NCBI RefSeq assembly: GCF_039555335.1
Contig: NC_092644.1
Coordinates: forward strand, 45,432,667 to 45,496,666
Origin: Amphiura filiformis
Lineage: Eukaryota; Echinodermata; Ophiuroidea; Amphilepidida; Amphiuridae
Direction of reading: 5' to 3'
DNA length: 64,000 nucleotides
Position 1 is the first letter of the stretch. Every line of letters begins with the position of its first letter. The translations under genes and the position numbers were made by a program. Shown one piece after another: positions 23,851 to 34,800 of the stretch. The notes beneath the pieces are model-generated. The model made no database searches. It was not told the DNA's origin and saw only the letters and a list, made by a program, of their open reading frames with translations.

Positions 23851-24124
23851 CAATCTACGAAAAAAGTCCTTGGAACGCTTGGTACACTCTGTCGAAATAT
23901 CGTGCAGAATTTCATATGATCATGGAAATGACGTATATTTTGCCTGGAAACAAGCATGACATCTACAACAATGATTTACCCTTCCCCTCTCACCATCAAT
24001 CAATGTTGGAACACATTGGGAAACCGCTGAAGTCATTGGCATTTCTCAACATTGAACGGGGGAGAGGGGGTGAGAGTTTTCCGTTATTTACACGCAAGCG
24101 TTCCAAGACATATTTCGTTGATTG
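23851..24124. mobile_element. S element, copy 3 (right end of array)
   Basis: The array stops exactly at the GATTG end of S, followed by TAGGCCTATATG. Confidence 0.75.
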
Positions 24125-24126
24125 TA

Positions 24127-24542
24127 GGCCTATATGTAAACGCAAAACCAGGAAGTTTTGAAACTGTTATTATTACTATTAGGAATTTAGCTTTGGTTCA
24201 ACTGGGGAGCACGAGACGTAGAAAGGGTGCTGATCAGTTTGGAACACTTGTATGAAATATTTGTTGTCATATTACCGTTGTTTTAGGAAGTGGACGATAT
24301 CAGGTAGGTCTACAATTGGACATAATTCAAAGTCATTGGTGATTGGTCTATACTGGGAATGACCCTTTACGACATATGACCTGTAGCCATTGCATATGTG
24401 CAAGTAATGCCATTGTGGTATGAAGTGACATGAGCGAAACAATTTATTTTAAAATAATGCATAGGCCTATAAATAATTTTTAAATGTTCTCAATATTCTT
24501 ATTAGGTTTCGAAGCAAGAAAGTGCTAATATCGCTACTGAGC
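24127..24542. other. Intergenic / possible 5' flank of the GPCR relic
   Basis: No repeat or ORF supported. Confidence 0.4.
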
Positions 24543-25644
24543 ATGCTGAGTGACAACATGATAACAAGCGAAATGACATGGGCGTCGAATACATCAAATT
24601 CGGCAAAATCCGAAAATTCTTTACCGGATTCACAGCTTCTGATTTTACACACTTACATCGCACTAACGATATTTATGTCTTTGGTTGGAACTGCAGGAAA
24701 CATTCTTGTCATTTTAGCCGTGTTAACCTCAAAGAAACTTCGCGTCTTGCAAAATGTCTTCATAGTCAATCTAGCCGTAGCGGATCTTCTAGTCACTGCA
24801 CTGGTGAATCCTTCGCCGTCGTGGGTGCCTTAGACATGGGAAAACTCTTCTACCGTCTGCCAGCATTCTGTGAATTTCTTGCAACCATGTGTGTCATCAG
24901 CTTCTGTGTTTCCATCTGGAGTATAAGCGCTGTTTCCCTAAATCGGTATTTCTACATATGCCATCGAGTGATTTATACAAAGATATACAACCAATACACC
25001 GTTACCTTTATGGTAATTGCGGTGTGGTTTATTGCCTTTCTAAGATTTACCAAACTACCTAGGATGGGGAGATCATATATTTGATACTCGTAATTTTCTT
25101 TGTAACTATGACTACTCGTACAATTTCTCTTACACTCTAGGTTATTTGATCGTATTTGATTGCATAGTGCCAGTTTGCATACTTTGCTATTCATACGTCC
25201 AAATTTTCATGAAATTCCGAGGTACAAATCGTCGACTGCAACAACATGCCACAAATCCATCGGCAAGTCAAGGCGATAAACGTCTTCTAAAACAGTTGCC
25301 ATCATTTGTACTGTGTTCTTGGGAATGTGGGTACCGTACATTATAAACGTCGTCTTTGATTTAGGCGATCATTTCTGGTGGTTTATCTTGGCTACGTTCA
25401 TGGCATTCACCAATAGTTTTGTTAATTTTTGATCTACGCCACGCACAAGAACTTCCGAAAAGCCTATTGCAAGATATGGAAGCGATTTGCACGCAGATGC
25501 GATTGCTTGGTGACAAAAAGTGCAACAATTACGACAAGATGGAAGAAGCCGGGACCTGATGCAAATGTTGAAATGACTGAATCGTTGAGAAAAACGAATG
25601 GCGAGTCATCAATAACCTCAAATATCGCTCCTGGCGTTAATTGA
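24543..25644 (+). pseudogene. Rhodopsin-family GPCR, melatonin-receptor-like, frame-broken
   Basis: Seven-transmembrane receptor in one exon, split over frames. From ATG 24543: a short N-terminus with NxS/T sites, TM1 with [18 protein letters not shown]2 with [15 protein letters not shown]. After a break at about 24811, TM3 runs to LNRYFYICH (NRY in place of DRY, as in melatonin receptors) and into TM4. After a break at about 25043 come extracellular loop 2 and TM5 (LIVFDCIVPVCILCYSYVQI). After a break at about 25309, TM6-7 can be read. A last break at about 25428 precedes IYATHKNFRKAYCKIW and the tail, ending TGA 25642-25644. All four breaks are 1-2-nt indels; no substitution-type stop is seen between them. 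Either a young pseudogene or a gene with assembly indels. Confidence 0.8.
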
Positions 25645-25940
25645 CAATATCACAAGAGTTTACAGAGTACATTACTTAGGCAGCTAAGAAGTGATTTGGA
25701 ATATGTAAATTCACAATCTTGCAAAACTATTCAGTACGCGTTGAAATTATAGCAAACTTCCATAAAAAATATTCGTCAATCTGGTATGAAAAACAAATAT
25801 ATTAGGACTCCATACTAGTTCTTCCAGATTATTTTAATGGACCAGAACAGCTCTACCCTATGACCTGCTCCATCTCGCCTTAACAAAATTATATTGAAAT
25901 ACGAGTAGATTGCCAAATTAGAACGTTTATGGGTCCGGCA

Positions 25941-25946
25941 TTTATT
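25941..25946 (-). promoter_or_regulatory. AATAAA downstream of the 331-aa ORF
   Basis: Canonical hexamer on the minus strand, 17-22 bases past the stop; unusually close, so only suggestive. Confidence 0.35.
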
Positions 25947-25962
25947 TCTAAATAGTCCCTCC

Positions 25963-26958
25963 TTATTTGCATTCCACATTAGGCGAGCAGTCCGACTTGT
26001 CTTGTTGTCTTACTTTTATACAAGACTTTCCTATCTTAATTATCACTAACAGTACCAGAACAATCTGACAGACGCCTAAAAGAACAGTATTTGTAGTTGT
26101 ATATTCTGTTTTAGAAGCATCGTACTCATGAACAACTGCTTCTTCGTCCAATGTGTGATGATCTTCAAAGTGTTCATACTGGTTTCTGGTGGTGAATTCG
26201 GCAGTGTTGAATAGCAAGTTCAAACCCGATTGTTTCAAGGCAGTTATCGTGTTGCTTGCCGACTCGAAGACGTTGAAAACGAGAGATAATACCAAAGATG
26301 ATATCAATCCAGTAAAATGTACTAATAAACTGAAAACGCTCATTATTACGTGAGTTATTAAATAAAGTGCAAAAAGAATTGTAAAACGCATAAGAAAGAG
26401 GATGATGATCACGAAGAGAAAACAGTATCTCTTCACTGCACTGTGGTTATTCACCGTGCCATTGTCATTGTCAATGAAAGTTGATATGACATCTTTGAGG
26501 ATCTTTGTTAGTATCACCGTCGTCAGAACTACGAGGCAGCTTTCAACAATTGTACATATTGGTATTAAAGCAGAGTAGGATGAGCAACCTGAGTTTGTTT
26601 CAAAATGAGTATTAAACAGCAGCGAGGTAACATAACCAAAGTAATCCTCAGTTATACATCTGCCAAGCAATATCCCCGCATAAAGTTCTTTCAGTGTTAA
26701 AATACTGGCTTGAATCACAACATAACTCACTAAAATGCACACGATGACTCCAAAATATGCGGTACTGTGTTTGATAGCAGATATAAGCCGCAACACCTGG
26801 TTGAAGGGTTGTAGAAACGTGAAATATGACACGATGTATTGTGCGACAAAGTGAATGATTTGAAGAGGAAGTGTACCAGTTATAATGGCAAATATTACAT
26901 CAACTGTCAGCCCAAACAAGCCAAATAGATATTTAGACAAAGCCAGAAAGGAAGCCAT
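25963..26958 (-). CDS. Multi-pass membrane protein, 331 aa, not recognised
   Basis: Intact single-exon frame starting at a good Kozak context (AACATGG). Hydrophobic stretches suggest about six membrane segments: roughly residues 8-32, 68-92, 129-153, two or three between 181 and 245, and 294-312. An acidic, His-rich loop near 268-285 includes EHFEDHHTLDEE, and a basic short tail follows the last segment. There are two NxT/S sites (NGT, NHS) in the middle loop. I cannot assign a family. AATAAA lies 17 bases past the stop. It sits between the GPCR relic and the carboxypeptidase, both on different exon plans. The long frame, membrane pattern and start context argue for a real gene, possibly lineage-specific. 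Confidence 0.6.
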   Translation of the reverse strand: MASFLALSKYLFGLFGLTVDVIFAIITGTLPLQIIHFVAQYIVSYFTFLQPFNQVLRLISAIKHSTAYFGVIVCILVSYVVIQASILTLKELYAGILLGRCITEDYFGYVTSLLFNTHFETNSGCSSYSALIPICTIVESCLVVLTTVILTKILKDVISTFIDNDNGTVNNHSAVKRYCFLFVIIILFLMRFTILFALYLITHVIMSVFSLLVHFTGLISSLVLSLVFNVFESASNTITALKQSGLNLLFNTAEFTTRNQYEHFEDHHTLDEEAVVHEYDASKTEYTTTNTVLLGVCQIVLVLLVIIKIGKSCIKVRQQDKSDCSPNVECK

Positions 26959-27159
26959 GTTTTCTAGCTTATTGGTAGTTGCACGGCACTATCGCATGAC
27001 AGATAAGGTATAGGGCAAAGGGTCAAACTCAAACGCATTACATCATATCCTGATTTAAATATAGATTTATCGATGAGACAATATAATGCGAGATCGCTAT
27101 TAGCGCCAAAATGTATAAAATAACAATGAATGAAAAAAACCCAGAAAATCATGGATGGC

Positions 27160-27946
27160 CGATAGCTTCAAAAGACGCTTAAATGATAATGCGCCTGACC
27201 TTGGACGTCCAAAATGCAATCTTAAGCTGAAATAATACTCGATCGCTCGTCGCCTTTGCATTTACTTTATTGATCCCGGCAATAGTAGCGATTGCAGACG
27301 ACAATTGAAATATTCTAAATGCCACAAAATACATTTTTAGAACATCCATTGCTGTCAATAATTATTCCGTTGAATAAAAACTAAAAACTTTCTTTTAATT
27401 TGAAAGCATAATAATCCTAATGAGACAAAACATGTGAGACAAGTATAATTATGTTTTCTATACATTGGTGGTTTCTTAAACTTTATTTATCAGCGGGGGT
27501 TACAATTAACAAGACCATGCTTAATTCTTAACTTATCATTGTTACCAAGGGATTAAACATAGATACTCAATTAAGAATGGTTGCCCTAAAATATAAGTCT
27601 TCTCTTCCCATTCACCTATGATAATATCATACAGGCATTATTCAGAATTTACTTTTTCTGGGAAGGGAGGGGGGACATCAGAAATGTGAACCTTTTTTTT
27701 AGGGGGGGGGGTTAAAAGGGTTGCATGATAAAAAGAAAAACAGTGGAGTTAAAAGTGGTCAGCGTGTGCCTTTTCGAAACATTTTTACTCAAAAAAGTGG
27801 ACCGTTTTCCTGTTCTAAGCCTCTTTGTGCATATTGTAATGTACGGTTACTGTAAATTGTATTATTTTGATGGCTTTCCTTAAGGTGCGTCTCATCCAGC
27901 ACCCCATCTCTACGTCACATCTAATAATGATATACATTATAGCTAT
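27160..27946. other. Intergenic, nothing recognised
   Basis: Upstream flank of the 331-aa ORF. A G/T homopolymer patch lies near 27690-27715. No gene supported. Confidence 0.4.
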
Positions 27947-27948
27947 TA

Positions 27949-28326
27949 TATACTAAGCCAAAAAAGAAACTTATCATTTTTCACAAGGTCATATCTTAAA
28001 ATCCTGTACATGAAAATGAATCCAAATTACACACAGGATTACTTAAATACTCTACTCTAAACACATGTCAGTAACCAAACAGTTGTCCAACTGACTCAAG
28101 AGCAAAATGCACTGATGACATGGAACAAAAATAATTTCTTGTGCTGGTTGCCAATTATTGGGATGTGAATGTGGTCCAGGAAGCTGTTCCATGTCAGTCC
28201 ATTTTGCTGTTGCGTTAGTTAGACAACTGCTTGGTTACTGACATGTGTTTAGAGTAGAGTATTGAAGTAATCCTGTGTGTAATTTTGGTTCATTTTCATG
28301 CACAGTTTCTTTTTTGGCTTAGTGTA
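27949..28326. mobile_element. MITE with TAYACTAAGCC ends
   Basis: 378 bp with arms of about 130 bp. The ends are CTAAGCCAAAAAAGAAAC and its complement GTTTCTTTTTTGGCTTAG. TA lies on both sides (27947-27948, 28327-28328). Confidence 0.75.
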
Positions 28327-28750
28327 TAATGTCTAAACTGTAAAAAACATGGCGCCTTGGCAAGTCTGCAATAGTATCTTGTATATAGATTTGTTGGGAG
28401 AAGCCTTCTTCTCCTTGTTCTTTATCTCAAATTATGTCTCTTCTTTCTTTTGTTTCCATCTAGCATAGGATTGTTTTTTAGCTTGGCTTAAGCATTTGAC
28501 TTTAGCCTGATCCCAACAGCGTAAATTTACAAACGAGTCATGGCACATTTGTCTGAACAAAAGACACAAACCAAGACGCGTCTCAAAACTGGCTTCAGAT
28601 AACGCATGTCTATATTGCAAGACACTATTGCTAAGACACTGTGCTTACATTATACAGGTCTTCAAAATTACTGACTTCCATTACTTAAGGCCAAAATTTT
28701 TAAATCCTGAAACCATTATTTTACTGCCCTTGGCACAACCACACAAATTA
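28327..28750. other. 3' flank of the carboxypeptidase gene
   Basis: Nothing recognised. The short minus-strand ORF at 28432-28620 has no motif. Confidence 0.4.
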
Positions 28751-28756
28751 TTTAAT
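28751..28756 (-). promoter_or_regulatory. Variant polyadenylation signal ATTAAA of the carboxypeptidase gene
   Basis: ATTAAA on the minus strand about 58 bases past the stop. No AATAAA is closer. Confidence 0.4.
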
Positions 28757-28813
28757 TTTCTCTTCTGAATTATAAGAATTATAAAGTTTTACACACCAAA
28801 ACTGTACTGCTTA

Positions 28814-31800
28814 TTATGTGTATTTTTTAAGAATGTGATGGCCTAAAACCTTCATGGCGTTAAACGTCTCTAGACCGCTGGGCTCGATATAAATGGAAGG
28901 CAAGAGGAACCCGTATTCTCCAGTATCCCGCAATTCTACGCCGTAAGAGTATTTGATCTTTGCTACGCCGTATGTCCAGTCAGCGCTTGAACCTGATGCA
29001 GGATCTATGGTAATATAGGAAGAGATAACACTTTAAAAACTCGAAATCATGTGAACAACAACAACAACAAAAGCAGCAACAAGAATAACACTAACATTCA
29101 TATTAAAGCTATATGTCCATGTCTTAACAGGCAAAAATTTAGGCATGAGTCATGCCCATGAACATGCCAAGATCTTGCCATGAACATGCCAAGAACATGC
29201 CCTATTTTCGCTAGCAACGGGCATGAATTTTCGTGAATTTGGGAATTTTTGATGGGTTGTTCATGCTCACACATGAATATTCATGCCCTTGCATGCTTTT
29301 TTTTTGTCATGCGTTTAGTCAGGGCCTTGAAATGTTCAGGGCATGTTCATGGGTAACTCATGGGCATGAATCGCGGTCAATGTCAAATTCTCTCTACTTC
29401 CATGCCCATAAATTCCTTATTCATGGGTAATTCATGGCATGAATCATGGTCAATGTCAATTTGTCTCTACTTCCATGCCCATTAATTGTTTTTCAAGGGC
29501 ATCAATTACAATTTTTATGGGTTCAAAATTAACCACCCATGTATCCTTGATAGAGGATTTTCATGCCTTATACAAAACAAAAGTATTAGAATGTCTTGCC
29601 ATGTTCATGGCATGATTTGCATAGCAATCAGTAGCGAATTTTGGGAATACCCATGATTTTTTTGCCAATTGCAGGAATTAATAACAAACCTAACAAAAAA
29701 CAAACTAACGATCAAGCTCAAAAGACTTACAGATGATATTCGATATGCTTCCAACCATATACTCTGTTCCATTAACGGCTTTCAGTGCTTTAACGGCTTC
29801 TTCACCCAACTTTTTCTGTTCAAATCAAATAAACACACATTTTAAAAATCAATGTGTATTTTGTACATTGGTCTTGCAGAAGGTACCTAGAAATTCACAA
29901 GGAAAATAAACTTTCTTAAACAACCTCCATTTCTTATTAGAGAACACTTAGGCGAGATGAATATCTGCTTGTGAAGTCCACCCTGCACCAACATGACCAA
30001 GACGGGTTAGGGTTAAAAAATTTTCTATAAATTGACTGATAGGCAATTGCATGTTTTTCTGTTCAATGGATGTAAGGTTATTTTACGTCACTTATGAATA
30101 CGGGAATCCAGATAATGGCGAACGTTCCTCCACAATGATTTTTCGGAAATATGGGACGTCACCACGAAAAGATTGAAAACGAGACCAACTGCAGGGTGAC
30201 TAATCTTACCAAATCGCTATAGTCTGGTGGTAGATCTGGTGTCCATCCGTATGGGGTCATCCATAGTTGACTATAAGAATGGAAATCAATGTAGACTTTG
30301 ACACGGTCTTTAAGGCTGGTCAACTTATCGGAGATAGCCTTTATTTCAGGCTCAGAGAATGCCTTGCTGCCGGCGTATGAATCATTACACGGGTCGGAGC
30401 TAGCACCAACCTCTACGTAAGAACAATAACAAAATAAAAGAACAATTCGGATTCAAAAATAAGAAAAGAAATTCAAAGAAACGAAATTCAAAGAAAAGAA
30501 ATTCAATGAAAAGAAAAGAAATTCAAAGAAAAGAAATTCAAAGAAAAGAAAGTCGTATGGAATGATTAGGCCTACCGTCCCAATGTATGTCCCAGTTACG
30601 ATTTGGATCTGTCCTGACGCAGGTCGAATTGGCATTAGGTGAACGGGTCTTCCTCCAATTACGGTCCTAGAAAAGAAATTTAATATGAAATTACAAATGA
30701 TTCTATTCTATTCTATTCTATTCTATTCTATTCTATTCTATTCTATTTATTCTACAGTGTTTATCAAAATAAGTAAACAGTTGGAAAAATACCACTAGAT
30801 TAAAAAGCACGAGGTATTTGGTCAACATGCTCTAGTTGATAGCTTAATCAACATCTTGTCCTCCCGAGGACTAAGTGGCTACCTTTGTGAGTTGAGTAAA
30901 ATGCAGTTACGGAAAGTCAATTAAAATCAAAACAACATGAAATCACATGTTTCGCCACTTTCTTTACAAATGGTGGTCATGTGGAAGACTAAGACTGTCA
31001 ATTACATGATCGCCATTCCTCCGTATCCAGATTTCAGCTCTCCTCAATATGACATTCCCACCACGTCTAATGCGAGGTCTGTCATGTGACTCCTCCCTGA
31101 GGATGTTAACTCAAGTTGTGCAATTATGCGTCTCTGGAACCTGGAGTTCATAAAAGTCTGCAGGAGGACTTGTGAAATTCTTTGATTTCATATAGCATAA
31201 TAACACGAAATCCAGTGGTGTATAAGATCATAAGATCTTGGGGCCATTCCACTTGATGATTCAAAGTAATCATACATGTCAAACAAGTATGCAAGGAGTT
31301 CTACCAATAATTACCGTAATGGTGAAACATGTGGTTTTCATGTTGCTCTGATTTTAATTAACCATGCGCATTGCGCAACTGCATTTTTACTAGGCTCACA
31401 AACATAGCCGCTGAGAGCTTATTAATGATCACACGCCAGCAGACTTGTAACGAGCCATGACTCGAGACTCGACTTTTCAAAAATGAAATGACTTGACTCG
31501 GATCTTGAAATTTTCCCCATAGAGATTTTACAGTGACTTTTTGACTCGACTCGACTCGAGAGCTATTCTATTCTATTCTATTCTATAGAATTTTCCATGG
31601 GAGACGTTCTCTCAAAATCCTAATAAAAGAAATAATAAAGCATTAATAACCCGGTGCATCTTCCTTCTTATTAGCCCGAAAAAACTAAAAACGTCAAGCG
31701 CTTCATGCAATTTGCCGAGCGCTGGTATAGCAACCAAGACAAAACCGACACGGCTTTGCACTGTGAAATGTAAAAAAGTAAACCGTGAACGTCGCGCTCC

Positions 31801-34800
31801 TGGTGACAAAGTAATACACATTATTATAGTAATAGGTGTATAGCTTAATGCTATTCGGCATTCTTAAACACTTGAGAATGTTCCTGCAATCTTCTTGGTT
31901 CTTACCCGTGTGATATGACACGATATCACACGGGTCAGCGCGTATGCATCGACGCGATACGCGTACTCGCTATTTAAACCAATCGGAGGTGCATAGCAAC
32001 AACGGGACTGATCGATTTTAAGCCCTAGGTATAATTCCTTGCAAAATGTAGGATTTAATTTGATTAAAATTTGTAATACTTATGATATTTTTATTTGAAT
32101 TGAAGTGTTTAAGAATGAGAATAAAGGTATTGTTTTTAGCCGCTGTCGTGCATCTATCGTCTCATATAACACGGGCGACATCATTATTTTTGGCATCGAC
32201 GGTGTTATATGAGACGATAGATGCACTCCAGCGGTTAAAAACAATACCTTTATTCTCTAAATATACCATAATCATTGTGAATTATAATGGTGATCAAATC
32301 TCACATTTTAATTCATATAACAAAATTGCTTCTCAAATGAAGACTAAATCTTGAGAAAAAGTATTCCATACCGCACTTCTTGCGTTGCAAAATGAAATAT
32401 TATATTATTTCATACTATATTATTATACCTTTGTAAACGAGTAGATATAGCCGTCAGCATTCAGTACCGGCGTTATATACCAATCAATCTTGTTTAATAA
32501 ACCGGTTATTTCATCAAACTTTCCATATCTTTCGGTCATCTGCATGAATATAAATTTAAAAAAAATAATATAAATGGAACAAACTGGTATTGCCCATTCG
32601 AATAAATAAAAAGAAATGCATTGATGTGTTCTATCGTCGGCAGAAAAAAACCTATATTGAAGCAGTAGGTTGCAAAAAAGAAGAGTTATAATTATATGTA
32701 TATGAACATTTTATTTCTTGATTTTCCTTTAACATTTGTACTTAATTAACTAGAAAAAAGTTAAAATGTATAAAAGTTTAAGCATTTTTGTATATTTGGT
32801 TAATGGAGAAAAATAAAAGGTGGAACAGAAAATATAGAGAATTTAGTTTGTAGGACTAGTTAGTCCTGAGTCAAATGGCTAGCTGCTGCTGTTGACGAAC
32901 CTAAAACAGCCCACAGAGTTCAGTAGTTTCTGTTCTTACGTTCTTAGTATCTGAACCAGAAATTGCACTTACTTGTTGTGTACGTTTCAGCAGTATTATG
33001 TTGCATTTATCAACACTTGATGGGTAGTGACTAAGTACTAAGTAGCTCTAAGTCCAGAGAGTTAGCTACATATACTTTGTCGCAGATCGACAAGCGATTG
33101 TGTTTTGACCAATGGGGTATTTGTGAGTGCGTTTGTTAAAGGAAACTGATTGGTCCAAAATTATTCGTCAAAAACACACAGTAATTGTAGCTTACCAATT
33201 TTGCCATGTATATAACCGTGGCAGGACCAATCCACTCTCGTGCGTGAGTACCACCATTGTAAAATATAATGGGTTTATTTTCACCTGCCTTTCCCAACTA
33301 CAAAGAAATAAATAAATAAAAAATAAATATGCAAATTGATAGCTTCTACACTCTCCATTTTGGCTCTTAGAAGCACCTCTCCATTAGAGACTCGGTCTTG
33401 CCATGATGTACCCATGATACATGACAGGAGTAAGTAAGTGCATGACAGCAATGTACATGCCACAGAAATGGATCTTTGTCATTATTGGGCCAGAAGTAGT
33501 CGAGGTAATGGAGATGGATCAGTCAGTGTGGCCGCAAATTTTAAAGTTGAGAAACCTAATTCATCGGGCTCTATGTAAGTCATTTTAAAGAAAAGTTGAA
33601 CAAAGATGGCGCTATTTATCTTAAATATTGTTTGCATCTTGGTATTAGAATTTAGAACGTCAGCAAAAAGATTAACAAATGACAAGAGAATTTTCAAAAA
33701 ACGTTTTATCATGAAATGTAAGGTATAACTCATATTATTTGGGTAATTTTAATTTCAAATATATGTAAATAGCGCCCTCAATTTACGTACACATGTACAG
33801 TTAAAAATTACCACAAAAAAGCTGAATAATTTGATATAAAAACGAAAATCTATTTATATGTGTATAGTGCGATAGCTGTTGGTATTATTCAGGTCTAGAA
33901 TTGAACATTATATATTGGGTTTTTTAGAAAAATTAATAAATGATTACATCAAACAACCGGGGCTAGACCTTGTTATTGTAGAAATCACAGTATATTTGAT
34001 AAACTTACTTTGAGAGTATGAATATCACGTCCTTCATGCGATTTACCCAGCACTTCTTTTGAGGCAATATGTGGGTAGTCTGATACAATTTTGTCAATCC
34101 ATGCTTGAATCTATGAAAGCAAACAAAACGAACAAACATTTCATTATTTTGAATAGAGAAAAAACAGTGTATTTTAAATTTAATAAGTCAGAAAGAAGTA
34201 ATGATGAAAATATATGACATTTAGAAGGACGAGGAAAAGGGAGCAAAAGAAGGAGGGGAGGAGGAGGAGATTCCAGAGCCCAAATAAATGTCAGGAAAAC
34301 AGTACAAAGGTACACTGGAAGTGATGAAAATCACTGTGCATGTAGCAGACAAACAACATATTGTATATGTGTATGCACAGTGATTTTCATCACTTGTTCT
34401 TGTGCACTTTTGTATTCACATTGATTTATGTTATACCAACAGGTTTAGCACTTCTGTGGGCCTTGGAACTGGTACTTTTTTGGCTATTGAACTTTACCTA
34501 CTTCTAATGCCTACATTTGCCTTTATTGTCTCCCCTCTGCGTACCGTCCCGGGCTACCGTCTAGTCTGTATTTTACTTCCCCCCTCGTCAATTTGGTATA
34601 CCTTGCTCATTTTCTTTCCAGTTGTTCCTGTTGTATCATTTATCGATCCGTGATGTGTTTTGTGTCCACGTCCGTTAATTGGATTTACCATTACCAACTT
34701 TTTGTAACATATTTTATTTCCAGGTAAATGAATTAATCTTGTTTTAGTAGTGTTTGCGATCGGTTTGAAAATAGCAACAACAACAACAACATCAAAAAAC

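Larger units (their letters stand above)
17697..24124. repeat. Composite tandem array S-body-S-body-S
   Basis: Three copies of a 272-274-bp palindromic element S (17697-17968, 20618-20889, 23851-24124) alternate with two copies of a body (17969-20617, 20890-23850). The bodies are nearly identical except for microsatellite length and one replaced segment. Each body carries inverted arms of about 470 bp: the left arm starts TCTCTACCGAATGC and the right arm ends GCATTCGGCAGAGA. Each arm is built from roughly 210-bp sub-repeats with CATAACTCAAAAACGGAATG-like cores. The outer array borders are TA on both sides (17695-17696, 24125-24126). There is no credible protein-coding frame. The design recalls foldback elements such as Drosophila FB or sea-urchin TU. 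Confidence 0.8.

Noticed and set aside
26964..27152. 62-aa ORF upstream of the 331-aa gene
   Set aside because: Separate short frame with no motif; more likely 5' flank.
29055..29090. AAC/AAG short repeats as a CRISPR-like array
   Set aside because: Simple trinucleotide repeat in an animal intron. No CRISPR structure exists anywhere in the window.
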